Assembly (NCBI GenBank): GCA_024234165.1 | Contig: JACKOP010000002.1 | Span: forward strand, 62,001-126,000 | Length of the DNA stretch: 64,000 nucleotides | Origin: Pseudomonadales bacterium | GTDB taxonomy: Bacteria > Pseudomonadota > Gammaproteobacteria > Pseudomonadales > UBA5518 | Direction: 5' to 3' | Shown here: one piece after another, positions 9,298 to 19,240 of the stretch | Position numbering within the stretch: position 1 is the stretch's first letter | Layout of the letters: every line of letters begins with the position of its first letter | Notes under the pieces: model-generated | What the model saw: only the letters and a program-made list of their open reading frames with translations | Database searches by the model: none | What the model was told of the DNA's origin: nothing | Position numbers and translations under genes: made by a program

Positions 9298-10161
9298 TCA
9301 GCGGCGTGGACGCGAGATACGGTGCACGTGCTCACGGACACGCTGGCGATAGTGCTCAGCGGTCTGCGAGGTGAACACGCTGTGGCTTTCGTCCTGCATC
9401 TCGCCATCGAGCTTGCGCGCGACGACACGCGCCGTCTCCAGCATGCAGTCGAAAGCCTCCAGCGGTCTTTGCGGACCCGGCAGGCGCAGGAAGAAACTCA
9501 GGCCCGGCGAACTCACCCCGTCGAGGGTGGCGTCGTCGAAGGTACCCGGATGCGTCACGTTGGCAACGCTGAACTGCACCGCACCCATTCCTTTTTCTTC
9601 TTCGTGGCGATGGAAAATCGACATTGCGCCGAAACGTACGTCGCAGGCCTGGAACAGGCGTGCCAGCCCCTCACCCGCGAACTCCTCCGGAGCACGCGCG
9701 AGCACATGGATCACCAGCACTTCCCCCTCATTGTCGCCGGCATCCGACCGTGCCGGAACCGGCGCGGGCTGCGGCTGGACCGGCTGCTGGCGTGCACCTG
9801 CGCGCGCTGGTGCAGATACGGCAGCCTCGACACGCGGCTCGGCTGCCATGACGGGTGTTGCAGCAATCGGCACCGCATCGAGGCTCGGTTCGATGCGCCC
9901 GTCTGCGCGTGCCTGGCCACTTCCGGTACGTTCGTGGTCGTCGGGCCGGTCACGCACACGCGCCCCGCCGTTCGGCAGTTCGCCATTCGGCGCATCACCC
10001 TCCTCGCGGAAACCGTCACCCATTTTCCAGAAACCGGGTTTGCGGCCCATCCGGATCGGATTGCGGCTCTCGCTGCGATGACGCCTGTACGCATCGAGCA
10101 GCGCGCCAATGACGATCAGCGCACCGATGACGATCAACCAGAACTGAACACTCAGATTCAT
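9298..10161 (-). CDS. zipA: cell division protein ZipA
   Basis: 287 residues: a periplasmic stub and one N-terminal membrane helix (FWLIVIGALIVIGALLD), a charged and Pro/Ala-rich linker to about 150, and a C-terminal ZipA domain (VLVIHVLARAPEEFAGEGL, FDDATLDGVSSPGLSFFLRLPGP) that binds the FtsZ tail. It tethers FtsZ filaments to the membrane. The position between smc and ligA is the usual arrangement in Pseudomonas-like gammaproteobacteria. The linker is poorly conserved, as is normal for the family. Confidence 0.93.
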   Translation of the reverse strand: MNLSVQFWLIVIGALIVIGALLDAYRRHRSESRNPIRMGRKPGFWKMGDGFREEGDAPNGELPNGGARVRDRPDDHERTGSGQARADGRIEPSLDAVPIAATPVMAAEPRVEAAVSAPARAGARQQPVQPQPAPVPARSDAGDNEGEVLVIHVLARAPEEFAGEGLARLFQACDVRFGAMSIFHRHEEEKGMGAVQFSVANVTHPGTFDDATLDGVSSPGLSFFLRLPGPQRPLEAFDCMLETARVVARKLDGEMQDESHSVFTSQTAEHYRQRVREHVHRISRPRR

Positions 10162-10280
10162 GCCGTCAGCAGATCCTCTGAAAGGTTGCAGCGCCGTGCA
10201 GTGCCCACGTCACCGCGGCACTCGCACTGCCGTTCACTATAAGCCATCGCACCGTCGCCTGCGATTCGGGGTCCGTCGAT

Positions 10281-13200
10281 TCAGCCGGTGTTCGCCATCG
10301 CCACCGCCTCGTCGACGTCCACACTGACCAGCCGCGACACCCCCGGCTCCTGCATCGTCACCCCCATCAACTGGTGTGCCATCTCCATCGTGATCTTGTT
10401 GTGCGTGATCACAATGAACTGGACCGTATCCGACATCTCGCGTACCAGACGCGCAAAACGGCCCACGTTTGCGTCGTCGAGCGGGGCGTCGACCTCGTCG
10501 AGCATGCAGAACGGGGACGGATTCAGGCGAAAGATGGAGAATACCAGCGATATTGCCGTCAGTGCCTTTTCTCCGCCGGACAGCAGATGGATGGTCGCAT
10601 TACGCTTGCCTGGCGGGCGCGCCATGATCGCCACCCCGGTATCGAGCAGGTCCTCGCCAGTCATCTCCAGATACGCATGACCGCCGCCGAATACGCGCGG
10701 GAACAAATCCTGCAGTCCGCTGTTCACCCGATCGAAGGTGTCCTTGAAACGGGTGCGTGTCTCGCGATCGATCTTGCGGATGGCATTCTCGAGCGTCTCG
10801 AGCGCCTCCACCAGATCGGCGTTCTGCGCGTCGAGATAGGTCTTGCGTTCGGACTGCGCACGGTGCTCCTCGATCGCGGCAAGGTTGATCGGGCCGAGCC
10901 GCGCGATCTGGTTGCCGAGGCGCTCGATCTGTGCCTGCCATGCCTCCTCGCCCGCTTCCGGTGCCAGACCATCGAGCACCGCCGCCAGATCGGCGTGCCC
11001 CTTGTTCAACTGTTCGACGATGGCTGCCAGGCGCACCTGCACCGTCTGCGCGGCGATCCGCTCGCGTTCCAGCTCACCGCGCACGGCCTCGGTTTCCTGC
11101 TCGATCGCGTGCCGGCTGCGTTCCAGCTCGCGCAGTTCGTGCTCGATTCCCTGCACCCGCGCGCGCGCAGCGGTCAATTCGCCTTCGACCCCGAGGCGCT
11201 GCTGCAACTGCTCCTCCAGCCGCTCCCGACCGGTGGTGATCGGCTCCGTGGTGGCCTCGATCTGCGTCTCCAGCGCATCGACACGCGACTCGAATTGCTC
11301 GAACTGCGTCTCGATGCGCGCAAGCGCCGCGCGCAGACTGCCGAGCTGGGTCTCCAGCGACTCACGCCGCATCGCCAGCCGGTGCGCCTCGTCGCGCACG
11401 CTGCGTGCCTGTTGCCGTGTGGTATCGAGCCCCTGGCGTGCCATGTCGCGACGCAACTGCAGCGTATCGCGCTGCTGTCCGTCGCGGTGCATTGCGTCCA
11501 GCGCTGTCTCGAGCAGCACACGAGCCTGTTGCAGCTCGGCACGCTGCGCTTCGTGACGCGAACGGTACTGCTGCTGCTCTGCAAGATTACGCTCGGCGCG
11601 CAACTGCAACTGCTCGAGACGCGCGTTGCAGGCGCTCAGCCCGGCCCGCGCCTCGGTATAGCGCGCGGTTGCATCACGCAGTTCCTGCTGCAAGCCGAGC
11701 AGTTCGGCTTCCAGCCGGCGCAACTCATCATGCGCCTCGTCGAGCACGGCAAGCAGTTCCGCCTCGCGTGTGCGCGCGATCTCGTGCGATTCCTCGAGCG
11801 CGGCGATCTCGCGGTTGCGCTGGATCACGCCTGCGTGTGCATCGCTGTCACGCGCAAGCCGCAGCCAGTCGGGCCCCAGCCAGACACCGTCGCGAGTGAC
11901 CACCGATTCACCGTGCGCAAGCCGTGGCTGCAGCGCCAGCGCCTCGCCCAGCGAATCGCTGGCGTGCACGCCGTCGAACAGGCTCCCGACGTCGAAGTCC
12001 GCGCGCACGCGTGCCGCCAGCAGGCGCGGTGCAGCCTGAACCGGGCTGCCGCGCGGGCTGAACAGGCCCAGCGTACCGGCATCGAAACTCGCCAGCGCAG
12101 GAGCCAGCGCCGCAACGCCATCGACGCACACCGCCTGCAGATGGCTCCCGAGCACCGTCTCGACCGCCGTCTCCCAGCCCGCCTCGACGTGCAGGCGCTG
12201 TGCCAGACGTGCGTTGTCTGCGATCCCCTGTGCCTGCAACCAGCCGGTCACGACTGCGTCGGTCTGCCCGAGCGCTGCCTGTTGCAGCGCCTGCAGCGAC
12301 GCAAGCCGACCACGCTGCTCCTGCAGCGCACTGCGGGTGGCATCCAGATCGCCGTTCAGTCCGGCGATCTTCGCGCGCGCCATCTCGATATGCTCGCGCA
12401 GTGTCTCGCCGCGCTCCTGCCACTGCCGACTCACCTCCTCGAGCTCGAACACGCGCTCCTCGTGCAGCACGCGCTCCTCTTCGAGCGGCTGCATCGCGAG
12501 TTCGGCCTGCTCCGCCTCGAGCCGGTGCAGACGCCCGGCCGCCTGCTCCAGCGTTTCCTCCAGATGACGGATCCGCGACTGCTGCACCTCGGCCTGCTGG
12601 CGGGGCTGTTCGGAGGCAGCGCTGAACTCGTCCCACTCGAGCTGCCATTGCTGCATCGCCTCTTCGGCCAACGCCAGCGCCTCGCCCGCACTCGCGTCGA
12701 CGGCCTCGGCAACGGCAAGCGCCGGAACCACCTGGTCGAGCTCGGCTGCATACGCGTCCTGGCGCTGCAGATCCTCCTGCCGGTGACGTTCGGCCTCGGC
12801 ATGCGCGCGGCGCGTCTGCTCGAGATCGGTACGCAGTTGGCGTGCCCGCTCCTGTTGCAGTTGCACCGCCTGTTCGCTGCGGGCGATTTCGGCCCCGATC
12901 ACGTAATAGCGCTCCTGCACGCGTCCAAGCTCGCCGTTTGCCTCCGCGTGCTGCTCGCGCGCCTGCTCGATGTCCGCGTCCACCCGGGTATGGCGCGCCT
13001 GCACGGCAGCAAGGCGCACCTCGCAACCGCGCACCTTCTCGTGCAGCGCCGCACCCTCGGCGTCGAGCCGCCGCCACTGCAGCGCCAGCAACTCGGCCCC
13101 GTAGCGACGCTCCTCGGCCTTCAGTTGTGAATACCGCTCCGCCGCTGCCGCCTGGCGTTCCAGATGCTTGAGCTGGCGCTCGAGCTCGTCGCGAAAATCG

Positions 13201-13784
13201 GTCAGCCGCTCGAGGTTCTCGCGCGTGCGACGGATCCGGTTCTCGGTGTCGCGTCGACGCTCCTTGTACTTCGAGATGCCTGCGGCCTCCTCGATGTAGA
13301 CGCGCAGATCCTCCGGCTTTGATTCGATCAGGCGCGAGATCATCCCCTGCTCGATGATCGCGTAGCTGCGCGGTCCGAGGCCGGTGCCCAGGAAGATGTC
13401 GGTGATGTCGCGTCGCCGGCAGCGCGTGCCGTTCAGGTAGTAGTGCGACAGCCCATCGCGAGTCACGGTACGCCGGATCGCGATTTCGGTGAAATTCGCG
13501 TACTCGCCACCGAGCGAGCCATCGGAGTTGTCGAACACCAGTTCTATCGACGCCTGGCCGAGTGGCTTGCGCCCGGTCGAGCCGTTGAAGATCACGTCGG
13601 CCATCGATTCGCCGCGCAAGTGCTTGGCCGAAGCCTCGCCGAGCACCCAGCGTACCGCATCGATGATGTTGGACTTCCCGCAGCCGTTCGGCCCGACGAT
13701 CGACACCAGGTTGCTCGGCAGACGCACCGTGGTCGGGTCGACGAAGGACTTGAAGCCCGCGAGTTTTATCGTCTCGAGTCGCAT
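10281..13784 (-). CDS. smc: chromosome segregation protein SMC
   Basis: 1167 residues. The head carries Walker A GPNGCGKSN (31-39); at the far end are the ABC signature LSGGEKALTA and Walker B/D-loop CMLDEVDAPLDDANV. Between them lie two long Gln/Glu/Arg-rich coiled coils broken by a hinge near residues 510-640 (QAVCVDGVAALAPALASFDAG). It condenses and segregates the chromosome as an ATP-driven ring. No scpA or scpB is adjacent. The composition makes its antisense strand open for over 2.7 kb, but that frame is an artefact. Confidence 0.97.
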   Translation of the reverse strand: MRLETIKLAGFKSFVDPTTVRLPSNLVSIVGPNGCGKSNIIDAVRWVLGEASAKHLRGESMADVIFNGSTGRKPLGQASIELVFDNSDGSLGGEYANFTEIAIRRTVTRDGLSHYYLNGTRCRRRDITDIFLGTGLGPRSYAIIEQGMISRLIESKPEDLRVYIEEAAGISKYKERRRDTENRIRRTRENLERLTDFRDELERQLKHLERQAAAAERYSQLKAEERRYGAELLALQWRRLDAEGAALHEKVRGCEVRLAAVQARHTRVDADIEQAREQHAEANGELGRVQERYYVIGAEIARSEQAVQLQQERARQLRTDLEQTRRAHAEAERHRQEDLQRQDAYAAELDQVVPALAVAEAVDASAGEALALAEEAMQQWQLEWDEFSAASEQPRQQAEVQQSRIRHLEETLEQAAGRLHRLEAEQAELAMQPLEEERVLHEERVFELEEVSRQWQERGETLREHIEMARAKIAGLNGDLDATRSALQEQRGRLASLQALQQAALGQTDAVVTGWLQAQGIADNARLAQRLHVEAGWETAVETVLGSHLQAVCVDGVAALAPALASFDAGTLGLFSPRGSPVQAAPRLLAARVRADFDVGSLFDGVHASDSLGEALALQPRLAHGESVVTRDGVWLGPDWLRLARDSDAHAGVIQRNREIAALEESHEIARTREAELLAVLDEAHDELRRLEAELLGLQQELRDATARYTEARAGLSACNARLEQLQLRAERNLAEQQQYRSRHEAQRAELQQARVLLETALDAMHRDGQQRDTLQLRRDMARQGLDTTRQQARSVRDEAHRLAMRRESLETQLGSLRAALARIETQFEQFESRVDALETQIEATTEPITTGRERLEEQLQQRLGVEGELTAARARVQGIEHELRELERSRHAIEQETEAVRGELERERIAAQTVQVRLAAIVEQLNKGHADLAAVLDGLAPEAGEEAWQAQIERLGNQIARLGPINLAAIEEHRAQSERKTYLDAQNADLVEALETLENAIRKIDRETRTRFKDTFDRVNSGLQDLFPRVFGGGHAYLEMTGEDLLDTGVAIMARPPGKRNATIHLLSGGEKALTAISLVFSIFRLNPSPFCMLDEVDAPLDDANVGRFARLVREMSDTVQFIVITHNKITMEMAHQLMGVTMQEPGVSRLVSVDVDEAVAMANTG

Positions 13785-13884
13785 GGAGGATTCACAGCAC
13801 AGATTGCCACCGGACGGGCCCGGCAGTCGCGGAAAGCGGCGAAGTCTACCGGTTTTGGCACCCGATCACTACCGCAGCCGGTGC

Positions 13885-14787
13885 TCAGGGCGAGGCCTGC
13901 TCCTCGGTCGGGGGAACCGCTGCAGCCAGCCTGGCCCGCGCTGCTGCAATGCCGTCACGGATCAGCCCCGCATCCGGTGAGTCCGCTGGAAGATCCTCGA
14001 GCAGGACCTGCCAATGCTCGATCGCGGCTGCATAGTCCCCGCTCTGGAAGCTCGCCATGCCGAGCATGCCCTGCACCCCGGGGTGGCGCGGTGCGATCGC
14101 CAGCGCCCGCTCGGCCAGCGCCCGCACTGCCGGCGTGAGATGTCCTTCCTCGGCCAGAAACAGGGTCTGTGCGGCCTGGGCGGCCATATCGGCATCATCC
14201 GGATAGAGATCGGCAAGTTCCCGGAACAGCGCCGCCGCCGCCGCGTGCCGCCCCTCGGCAGCATCGATGCGCGCCAGCAGGAAGCGGTAACCACCCTCGG
14301 GGTCGCGCCGGCGCACCTGCGCCTCGAGCAACGGCACCAGCCGCGCGAGCTGTTCGCGGCGCTCGGCCGCGGCCATGGGGGCAGACAGTCCGGAGATCAT
14401 CGACGCCAGCTCCAGTTCGCCGTGCGCGCCGAACTGGCGATAGAGCAGCAGCGCCAGCAGCGGGACGCCGATCGCTGTCGCCAGCAGCAATGCCCGACCA
14501 TTGGAGGAACCCGTGGCAGCGGCATCCGGTGTCGAGGTATCGGCCAGCAGCCGGCGATCGAGTTCCAGCAACGCTGCGGCATACGCACCAGCTTCAAGGC
14601 TGCCCGCCCCGTGCGCCGCCTCGAGTTCCAGTCGTTGCTGCCGGTAGGCGGCCACGTTCTCGGCACGTCGCACATCGTCTGCCGCCTCGCCACCGGCTGG
14701 GGCACGACGCAGCAGTGGCCACGCGATCAGCGACGCAGCCAGCAACACCATCGACGCGACCGCAGTCCAGAACACCGCCGCACTCAT
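13885..14787 (-). CDS. ccmI: cytochrome c maturation protein CcmI
   Basis: 300 residues from ATG 14787, chosen because it overlaps the ccmH stop (ATGA) and matches family N-termini (MSAAVFWTAVASMVLLAASLI). Two membrane helices (residues 4-25 and about 96-114) enclose a cytoplasmic loop containing YRQQRLELE, and a periplasmic TPR domain follows (FRELADLYPDDADMAAQAAQ, ALAIAPRHPGVQGMLGMASF). CcmI chaperones apocytochrome c to the CcmF/CcmH haem lyase. It is the last gene of the ccm operon. Confidence 0.92.
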   Translation of the reverse strand: MSAAVFWTAVASMVLLAASLIAWPLLRRAPAGGEAADDVRRAENVAAYRQQRLELEAAHGAGSLEAGAYAAALLELDRRLLADTSTPDAAATGSSNGRALLLATAIGVPLLALLLYRQFGAHGELELASMISGLSAPMAAAERREQLARLVPLLEAQVRRRDPEGGYRFLLARIDAAEGRHAAAAALFRELADLYPDDADMAAQAAQTLFLAEEGHLTPAVRALAERALAIAPRHPGVQGMLGMASFQSGDYAAAIEHWQVLLEDLPADSPDAGLIRDGIAAARARLAAAVPPTEEQASP

Positions 14788-15254
14788 CGCCGGTCCTCCC
14801 CGTCGTGCAGAAGTTGCCGCAGTCGCGCCTGCTCGTCCGGAGCAAGCGCATCCTCGCGGCGGCTCGCAGCACGCCGCGCGCGGCGAACGACTCCGGCCAG
14901 CACCAGCACGCCAGCGAGCAACATCAGCGCCGGCGCTGTCCACAGCAGTACGGTCTTGGGTTCCAGGCGCGGCTCATACAGCACGTACTCACCGTAACGC
15001 TCGACCATGAAATCGATGATCTCGCTGTCGCTGCGCCCTTCGTGCAGCAACCGCTGCAACTCATGGCGCAGATCTGCCGCGATCGGCGCGTTCGAATCGG
15101 CCAGATTCTGGTTCTGGCACTTCGGGCAGCGCAGCTCGCGCGTGAACTCCAGGTAGCGTACACGCTGCTCTTCGCTGTCGAATTCGTAGGGCTCGACCGC
15201 CGCGTTCACTCCCAGCGCGACCAGCAGCAGCAACGGCAACAGCAGACGGCTCAT
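14784..15254 (-). CDS. ccmH: cytochrome c maturation protein CcmH
   Basis: 156 residues: a signal peptide (1-19), the redox motif LRCPKCQNQNLADSNA (Cys 43 and 46), a membrane helix (about 104-124) and a short cytoplasmic tail. CcmH keeps the apocytochrome CXXCH thiols reduced for haem attachment. It overlaps ccmG by 4 nt and ccmI by 4 nt, so the three are translationally coupled. Confidence 0.95.
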   Translation of the reverse strand: MSRLLLPLLLLVALGVNAAVEPYEFDSEEQRVRYLEFTRELRCPKCQNQNLADSNAPIAADLRHELQRLLHEGRSDSEIIDFMVERYGEYVLYEPRLEPKTVLLWTAPALMLLAGVLVLAGVVRRARRAASRREDALAPDEQARLRQLLHDGEDRR

Positions 15255-15784
15255 GGCGTGCGCTCCGCAGCGAGCCGCTGCAGCAGCGGCTCGAACTCAC
15301 GCTGCCAGACGCGCTCGTCGAGCGCACCCTGGTAGCGATGGCGTATCACCCCGCCGGCGTCGATCAGATAGGTTTCCGGCGCTCCCGTGACACCGAGATC
15401 GATACCGAGCCTGCCGTTGGGGTCGGCGACGATCAAGCGGTACGGATTGCCGCGCGCAGTGATCCAGTTCCGTGCCTCGTCGGTGTCGTCCTTGTAGTCG
15501 ATGCCGAAGATCACCACGCCATCGCGCGCCAGGCCGTTCAGGAACGCGTGTTCGGCAGCACACGACGGGCACCAGGTGGCCCACACGTTGACCAGCGCGA
15601 CCTGCCCGAGCAGGTCGGCACGGCGTACCTCGTCGCCATCGAGCGTGAATGCCGCAAAGTCCGGAAAAGGACGGTTTTCCAGCGCCGAAGGCATATGGTT
15701 CGGATCCAGCGCCAGGCCACGCCACAGCAAGCCGGCAAGTACCACAAAGCCGATCAGTGGCAGGAACATGCGTACCGGGCGCAC
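15251..15784 (-). CDS. ccmG: thiol:disulfide interchange protein CcmG/DsbE
   Basis: 177 residues: one N-terminal anchor and a periplasmic thioredoxin fold with active site WCPSC (Cys 72 and 75), the cis-Pro region GAPETYLID, and the acidic loop FGIDYKDD typical of CcmG. It reduces the apocytochrome/CcmH disulfide. The long frame starts at GTG 15784, 3 nt after the ccmF stop; an ATG five codons later (15769) is an alternative start. Confidence 0.94.
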   Translation of the reverse strand: MRPVRMFLPLIGFVVLAGLLWRGLALDPNHMPSALENRPFPDFAAFTLDGDEVRRADLLGQVALVNVWATWCPSCAAEHAFLNGLARDGVVIFGIDYKDDTDEARNWITARGNPYRLIVADPNGRLGIDLGVTGAPETYLIDAGGVIRHRYQGALDERVWQREFEPLLQRLAAERTP

Positions 15785-15787
15785 GAC

Positions 15788-17746
15788 TCAGCCCCCTGCC
15801 GCCGGGCGCCGACGCTGGCGATAGCGCCGATCGGCCAGTGTCAGCGCACCACCGGCCCCCATCAGCACGCCACCCAGCCACAGCCAGCGAACGAAAGGCT
15901 TCACGTGCACCCGCACGGCCCACGCTCCCCCACCCAACGGCTCTCCGAGCGAGATGTAGAGATCGCGCAGGAACCCGGCGTCGATCGCCGCCTCGGTCAT
16001 CATGTTCCCCATCTGGCTGTGGTAGTTGCGCTTCTCGGCATGCAGCTCGAGCGTTCGACCCTCCCGCTCCACGCTGAAATCGCCGATCTCCGTACTGAAG
16101 TTCGGTCCTTCCGCGTGGCGTGTCGCCATGAATGCAAAGGTATAACCGGCCAGTTCGACACTGTCCCCGGGGGCGAGCCGCACATCGCGCTCGACACTGT
16201 AGACCGACGTCAGGCCTGCACCGGCCACACAGAACGCCATGCCCAGATGCGCAAGACACATCCCCCAGTAACTCGCGCCGAGTCCGCCAGCCGCACGCCA
16301 GCCACCACGCACGGCCAGCCGTTCACGCAGGCCCACTGCGAGGGTGCTCAGGATCCACGCCGCCAGCCACACGCTGAGAGCCACGCCGACGTGCCAGTAC
16401 CCGCCGAGCACGAACGGCGCCGCCAACGCCACGACGGAACTCAGCAGCAGCGGCAGTACCACGCGCCGGCCGAGCGCATGGCCATCCCCACGGCGCCAGC
16501 CTGCCAGCGGTCCCAGCCCCATCACGGGAACCAGCAGTGCCACCAACGGCACGAAGGTCAGGTTGAAATAGGGCGGCCCGACCGACAGGCGCCCCAGATC
16601 GAAGGCCGAGATCAGCAACGGGTACAGGGTACCGATCAACACCGTCGCCATCGCTACGACCAGCAGCACGTTGTTGCCGAGCAACGCGGTCTCGCGCGAC
16701 CACAGACCAAACTCGCCGCGCACGGCCACCGCCGGTGCGCGCAGTGCGTACAGCGTCAGCGAGCCCCCCACGACCACGGCCAGGAACAGCAGCACGTACA
16801 GGCCACGCGCCGGGTCGGTGGCGAAGGCATGCACCGAGGTGAGCACACCCGATCGCACCAGGAAGGTACCGAGCAGGCTCAACGAGAATGCGGTGATCGC
16901 GAGCAGCACGGTCCAGCTGCGGAACAGCCCGCGCTTCTCGGTCACCGCCAGCGAATGCACCAGCGCAGTGCCGACCAGCCACGGCATGAACGAGGCGTTC
17001 TCGACCGGATCCCAGAACCACCACCCGCCCCAGCCGAGTTCGTAGTACGCCCACCAGCTGCCGAGCGTGATCCCGAGCGTCAGACAGATCCACGCCGCAT
17101 TGGTCCACGGACGGCTCCAGCGCGCCCACGCGGCGTCGAGTCGCCCGCTCCACAGCGCCGCGATCGCAAACGCGAACGCCACCGAAAAACCCACATAACC
17201 CAGGTAGAGCATCGGCGGGTGCAGCACCAGCCCGATATCCTGCAGCATCGGGTTGAGGTCACGTCCTTCGGCCGGCACGTCAGGGAAGGAGCGCGTAAAG
17301 GGGTTGGAGGTCAGCAGTACGAACAGGTGGAAACCGACCGCGATCATTCCCATCACCGACAGCACGCGGGCGCGCATCACCAGCGGCAATGTCCGGCTGA
17401 ACAACGCCACCGCACCGGTCCATGCCGCCAGGATGCTCACCCAGAGCAGCATCGAACCCTCGTGGTTGCCCCACAGTGCGCTGAACTTGTACCAGGGCGG
17501 CAACGCGGAGTTCGAATTCTGCGCGATCAGCCGCACCGTGAAGTCGTCGTGCAGAAACGCGTACGCCAGACAGCCGAAGGCGATCGCAACGAACAGCAGT
17601 TGCCCCAGCGCCAGCGGCATCGCACTGCGCATCCAGGCATCGACGCCGCGCAGCACGCCCGCCAGCGGCAACAGCGCCAGCGCGAGCGCGATGCTCGCCG
17701 CCAGCGCCAGTGCGAAGTGTCCGAGTTCAACCACCACCGGAGCCAC
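15788..17746 (-). CDS. ccmF: cytochrome c haem lyase subunit CcmF
   Basis: 652 residues with about 15 membrane helices. The tryptophan-rich haem-handling motif GWGGWWFWDPVENASFMPWL is intact near residue 240, preceded by HPPMLYLGYVGF. CcmF transfers haem from holo-CcmE to the apocytochrome. No ATG fits the start; the GTG at 17746 or the GTGs at 17737 and 17734 begin the protein (VAPVVVELGHFAL), so it overlaps the end of ccmE by 8-20 nt. Confidence 0.95.
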   Translation of the reverse strand: MAPVVVELGHFALALAASIALALALLPLAGVLRGVDAWMRSAMPLALGQLLFVAIAFGCLAYAFLHDDFTVRLIAQNSNSALPPWYKFSALWGNHEGSMLLWVSILAAWTGAVALFSRTLPLVMRARVLSVMGMIAVGFHLFVLLTSNPFTRSFPDVPAEGRDLNPMLQDIGLVLHPPMLYLGYVGFSVAFAFAIAALWSGRLDAAWARWSRPWTNAAWICLTLGITLGSWWAYYELGWGGWWFWDPVENASFMPWLVGTALVHSLAVTEKRGLFRSWTVLLAITAFSLSLLGTFLVRSGVLTSVHAFATDPARGLYVLLFLAVVVGGSLTLYALRAPAVAVRGEFGLWSRETALLGNNVLLVVAMATVLIGTLYPLLISAFDLGRLSVGPPYFNLTFVPLVALLVPVMGLGPLAGWRRGDGHALGRRVVLPLLLSSVVALAAPFVLGGYWHVGVALSVWLAAWILSTLAVGLRERLAVRGGWRAAGGLGASYWGMCLAHLGMAFCVAGAGLTSVYSVERDVRLAPGDSVELAGYTFAFMATRHAEGPNFSTEIGDFSVEREGRTLELHAEKRNYHSQMGNMMTEAAIDAGFLRDLYISLGEPLGGGAWAVRVHVKPFVRWLWLGGVLMGAGGALTLADRRYRQRRRPAAGG

Positions 17747-18200
17747 CCTGCGACAGCGCCTCGTCCATCGTCTCGCCGGCCTTCAGCGCATCGTGAACCT
17801 CCGGCGGCATGTAGTTCTCGTCGTGCTTCGCCAGCACCTGCTGTGCCCGGAAACGCCCGCCGGGCAGCAGCTCGCCGACCGCGACCACGCCCTGCCCCTC
17901 GGCAAACAGATCCGGCAGGATGCCTTCGTAGACGATGTCGAGCACGGCCTGGTTGTCGCTGACCCGGAACTGCACCTCGAGTCCCGAAGCCGAGCGCTGC
18001 ACGCTGCCCGGCAGCACCAACCCGCCAACACGGATCGTGCGCCCGATCGGGGCTTCGCCACGCTCGACCTGCACGGGGGAATAGAAGAAGTTCATGTTGT
18101 CGCGCAGCGCCCAGAACACCAGCGCCGCGGCAATGCTCGCGCCTGCCACGATGAACAGTACGATCAGCAAGCGCTGGCGGCGCAGGGGATGCATGGCCAT
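17727..18200 (-). CDS. ccmE: cytochrome c maturation haem chaperone CcmE
   Basis: 157 residues: a signal anchor (about 10-31), then an OB-fold beta barrel with the covalent haem-binding motif LAKHDENYMPPEV (His 126, Tyr 130, matching His130/Tyr134 of E. coli). The C-terminus is Gly-rich. It receives haem from CcmABCD and passes it to CcmF. Confidence 0.95.
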   Translation of the reverse strand: MAMHPLRRQRLLIVLFIVAGASIAAALVFWALRDNMNFFYSPVQVERGEAPIGRTIRVGGLVLPGSVQRSASGLEVQFRVSDNQAVLDIVYEGILPDLFAEGQGVVAVGELLPGGRFRAQQVLAKHDENYMPPEVHDALKAGETMDEALSQGGSGGG

Positions 18201-18204
18201 GAAC

Positions 18205-18396
18205 TCAGACTCCGTCGGTGACCGCGGCCCCTGCCGCGCGCAGACGCGAACGCACCCGCTCGAGCGTGCGCCGCCGGCGTGCCAGAGGCCTGCGTACCAG
18301 TCCGATCATCACCAGGGCGACGATCAGGTATGCAGACCACACGTAGGGACCGTGTCCGTCCATCTGCCACAATTGTGCAAGGCTCTGGAAATACAT
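18205..18396 (-). CDS. ccmD: haem exporter protein CcmD
   Basis: 63 residues with a single membrane helix (MDGHGPYVWSAYLIVALVMI) followed by an Arg-rich cytoplasmic tail, the usual CcmD layout. It is needed to release holo-CcmE from CcmABC. Its place between ccmC and ccmE secures the call for an otherwise weakly conserved small protein. Confidence 0.9.
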   Translation of the reverse strand: MYFQSLAQLWQMDGHGPYVWSAYLIVALVMIGLVRRPLARRRRTLERVRSRLRAAGAAVTDGV

Positions 18397-18416
18397 CGTT
18401 CGGACGTCGTACCCGT

Positions 18417-19187
18417 TTAAGCGCCGACCAGTTCCTCGACCCAGCGTGCGCGCTCCTCGCGTTCGAGGATCTCGCTGCGCAGGGCCAGCAGTACCGCCAG
18501 CGCATAGAAGAGATAGAAGCCGGCGATCATCACCAGCAACGGCTGCAGCATCTGCGAGTGCATCGTGGACTCACCCGTGAAACGGATGCTCGCCGGCTGA
18601 TGCAGGCTGTACCACCAGTCGACCGACTTGTAGATGATCGGTATGTTGACCGTCCCGACCAGACTCAGCAGCGCACAGGCACGCGCAGCGACATCGCGAT
18701 CCTCGAACGCCTCGTGCAGCGCGAGCACCCCGGCATAAAGAAACAGCAGCACCAGCATCGAGGTGATCCGCGCATCCCACACCCACCAGGTACCCCAGGT
18801 CGGCTTGCCCCAGATCGACCCGGTCACCAGCGCGAGGAAGGTCATCGCGGCACCGATGCCGGCGCAGGACTTCAGCACCATGTCGGAAACCTTGATCTTC
18901 CAGATCAGGCTGACCGCCCCGGCGGCCGCCATCAGGTAATACCCCGCAAGGGATACGACGGCAGACGGCACATGGATGTACATGATCCTGTAACTATTAC
19001 CCTGACGGAAATCCGCCGGAGCAAAGGCGAGCCCCCAGACGGCACCCGTGAGCAGCAGCGCGGCGCAGGCTGCACCCAGCCACGGCAGCCACGGCGTCGT
19101 GATCTGGTAACACCAGCGGGGAGAACCCAGTTTATGAATGAAGGACCACACGCGCGTCAGCAACCACCGCCTGCCGGAAGGAACCAC
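18417..19187 (-). CDS. ccmC: haem export/handling protein CcmC
   Basis: 256 residues, six membrane helices. The haem-handling WGTWWVWD motif spans 131-138, flanked by His 72 (MYIHVPS) and His 196 (YSLHQPASI), the haem ligands in the family. CcmC loads haem on CcmE. It starts 50 nt after ccmB ends, the largest gap inside the operon. Confidence 0.95.
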   Translation of the reverse strand: MVPSGRRWLLTRVWSFIHKLGSPRWCYQITTPWLPWLGAACAALLLTGAVWGLAFAPADFRQGNSYRIMYIHVPSAVVSLAGYYLMAAAGAVSLIWKIKVSDMVLKSCAGIGAAMTFLALVTGSIWGKPTWGTWWVWDARITSMLVLLFLYAGVLALHEAFEDRDVAARACALLSLVGTVNIPIIYKSVDWWYSLHQPASIRFTGESTMHSQMLQPLLVMIAGFYLFYALAVLLALRSEILEREERARWVEELVGA

Positions 19188-19240
19188 GCGCCGGGCGCGA
19201 GGCGGCGGCAGTATATCCGATCCGCCCCACCGGCGCGCTG

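Noticed and set aside
7021..10242. 1073-residue open frame on the plus strand
   Set aside because: Antisense to ligA and zipA, both certain; no recognisable domain.
10374..13130. 918-residue open frame on the plus strand
   Set aside because: Antisense to smc; Leu/Arg/Gln-rich composition is the mirror of the coiled coil codons.
15338..17962. 874-residue open frame on the plus strand
   Set aside because: Antisense to ccmG-ccmF-ccmE; His/Arg/Gln-rich shadow of hydrophobic helices.
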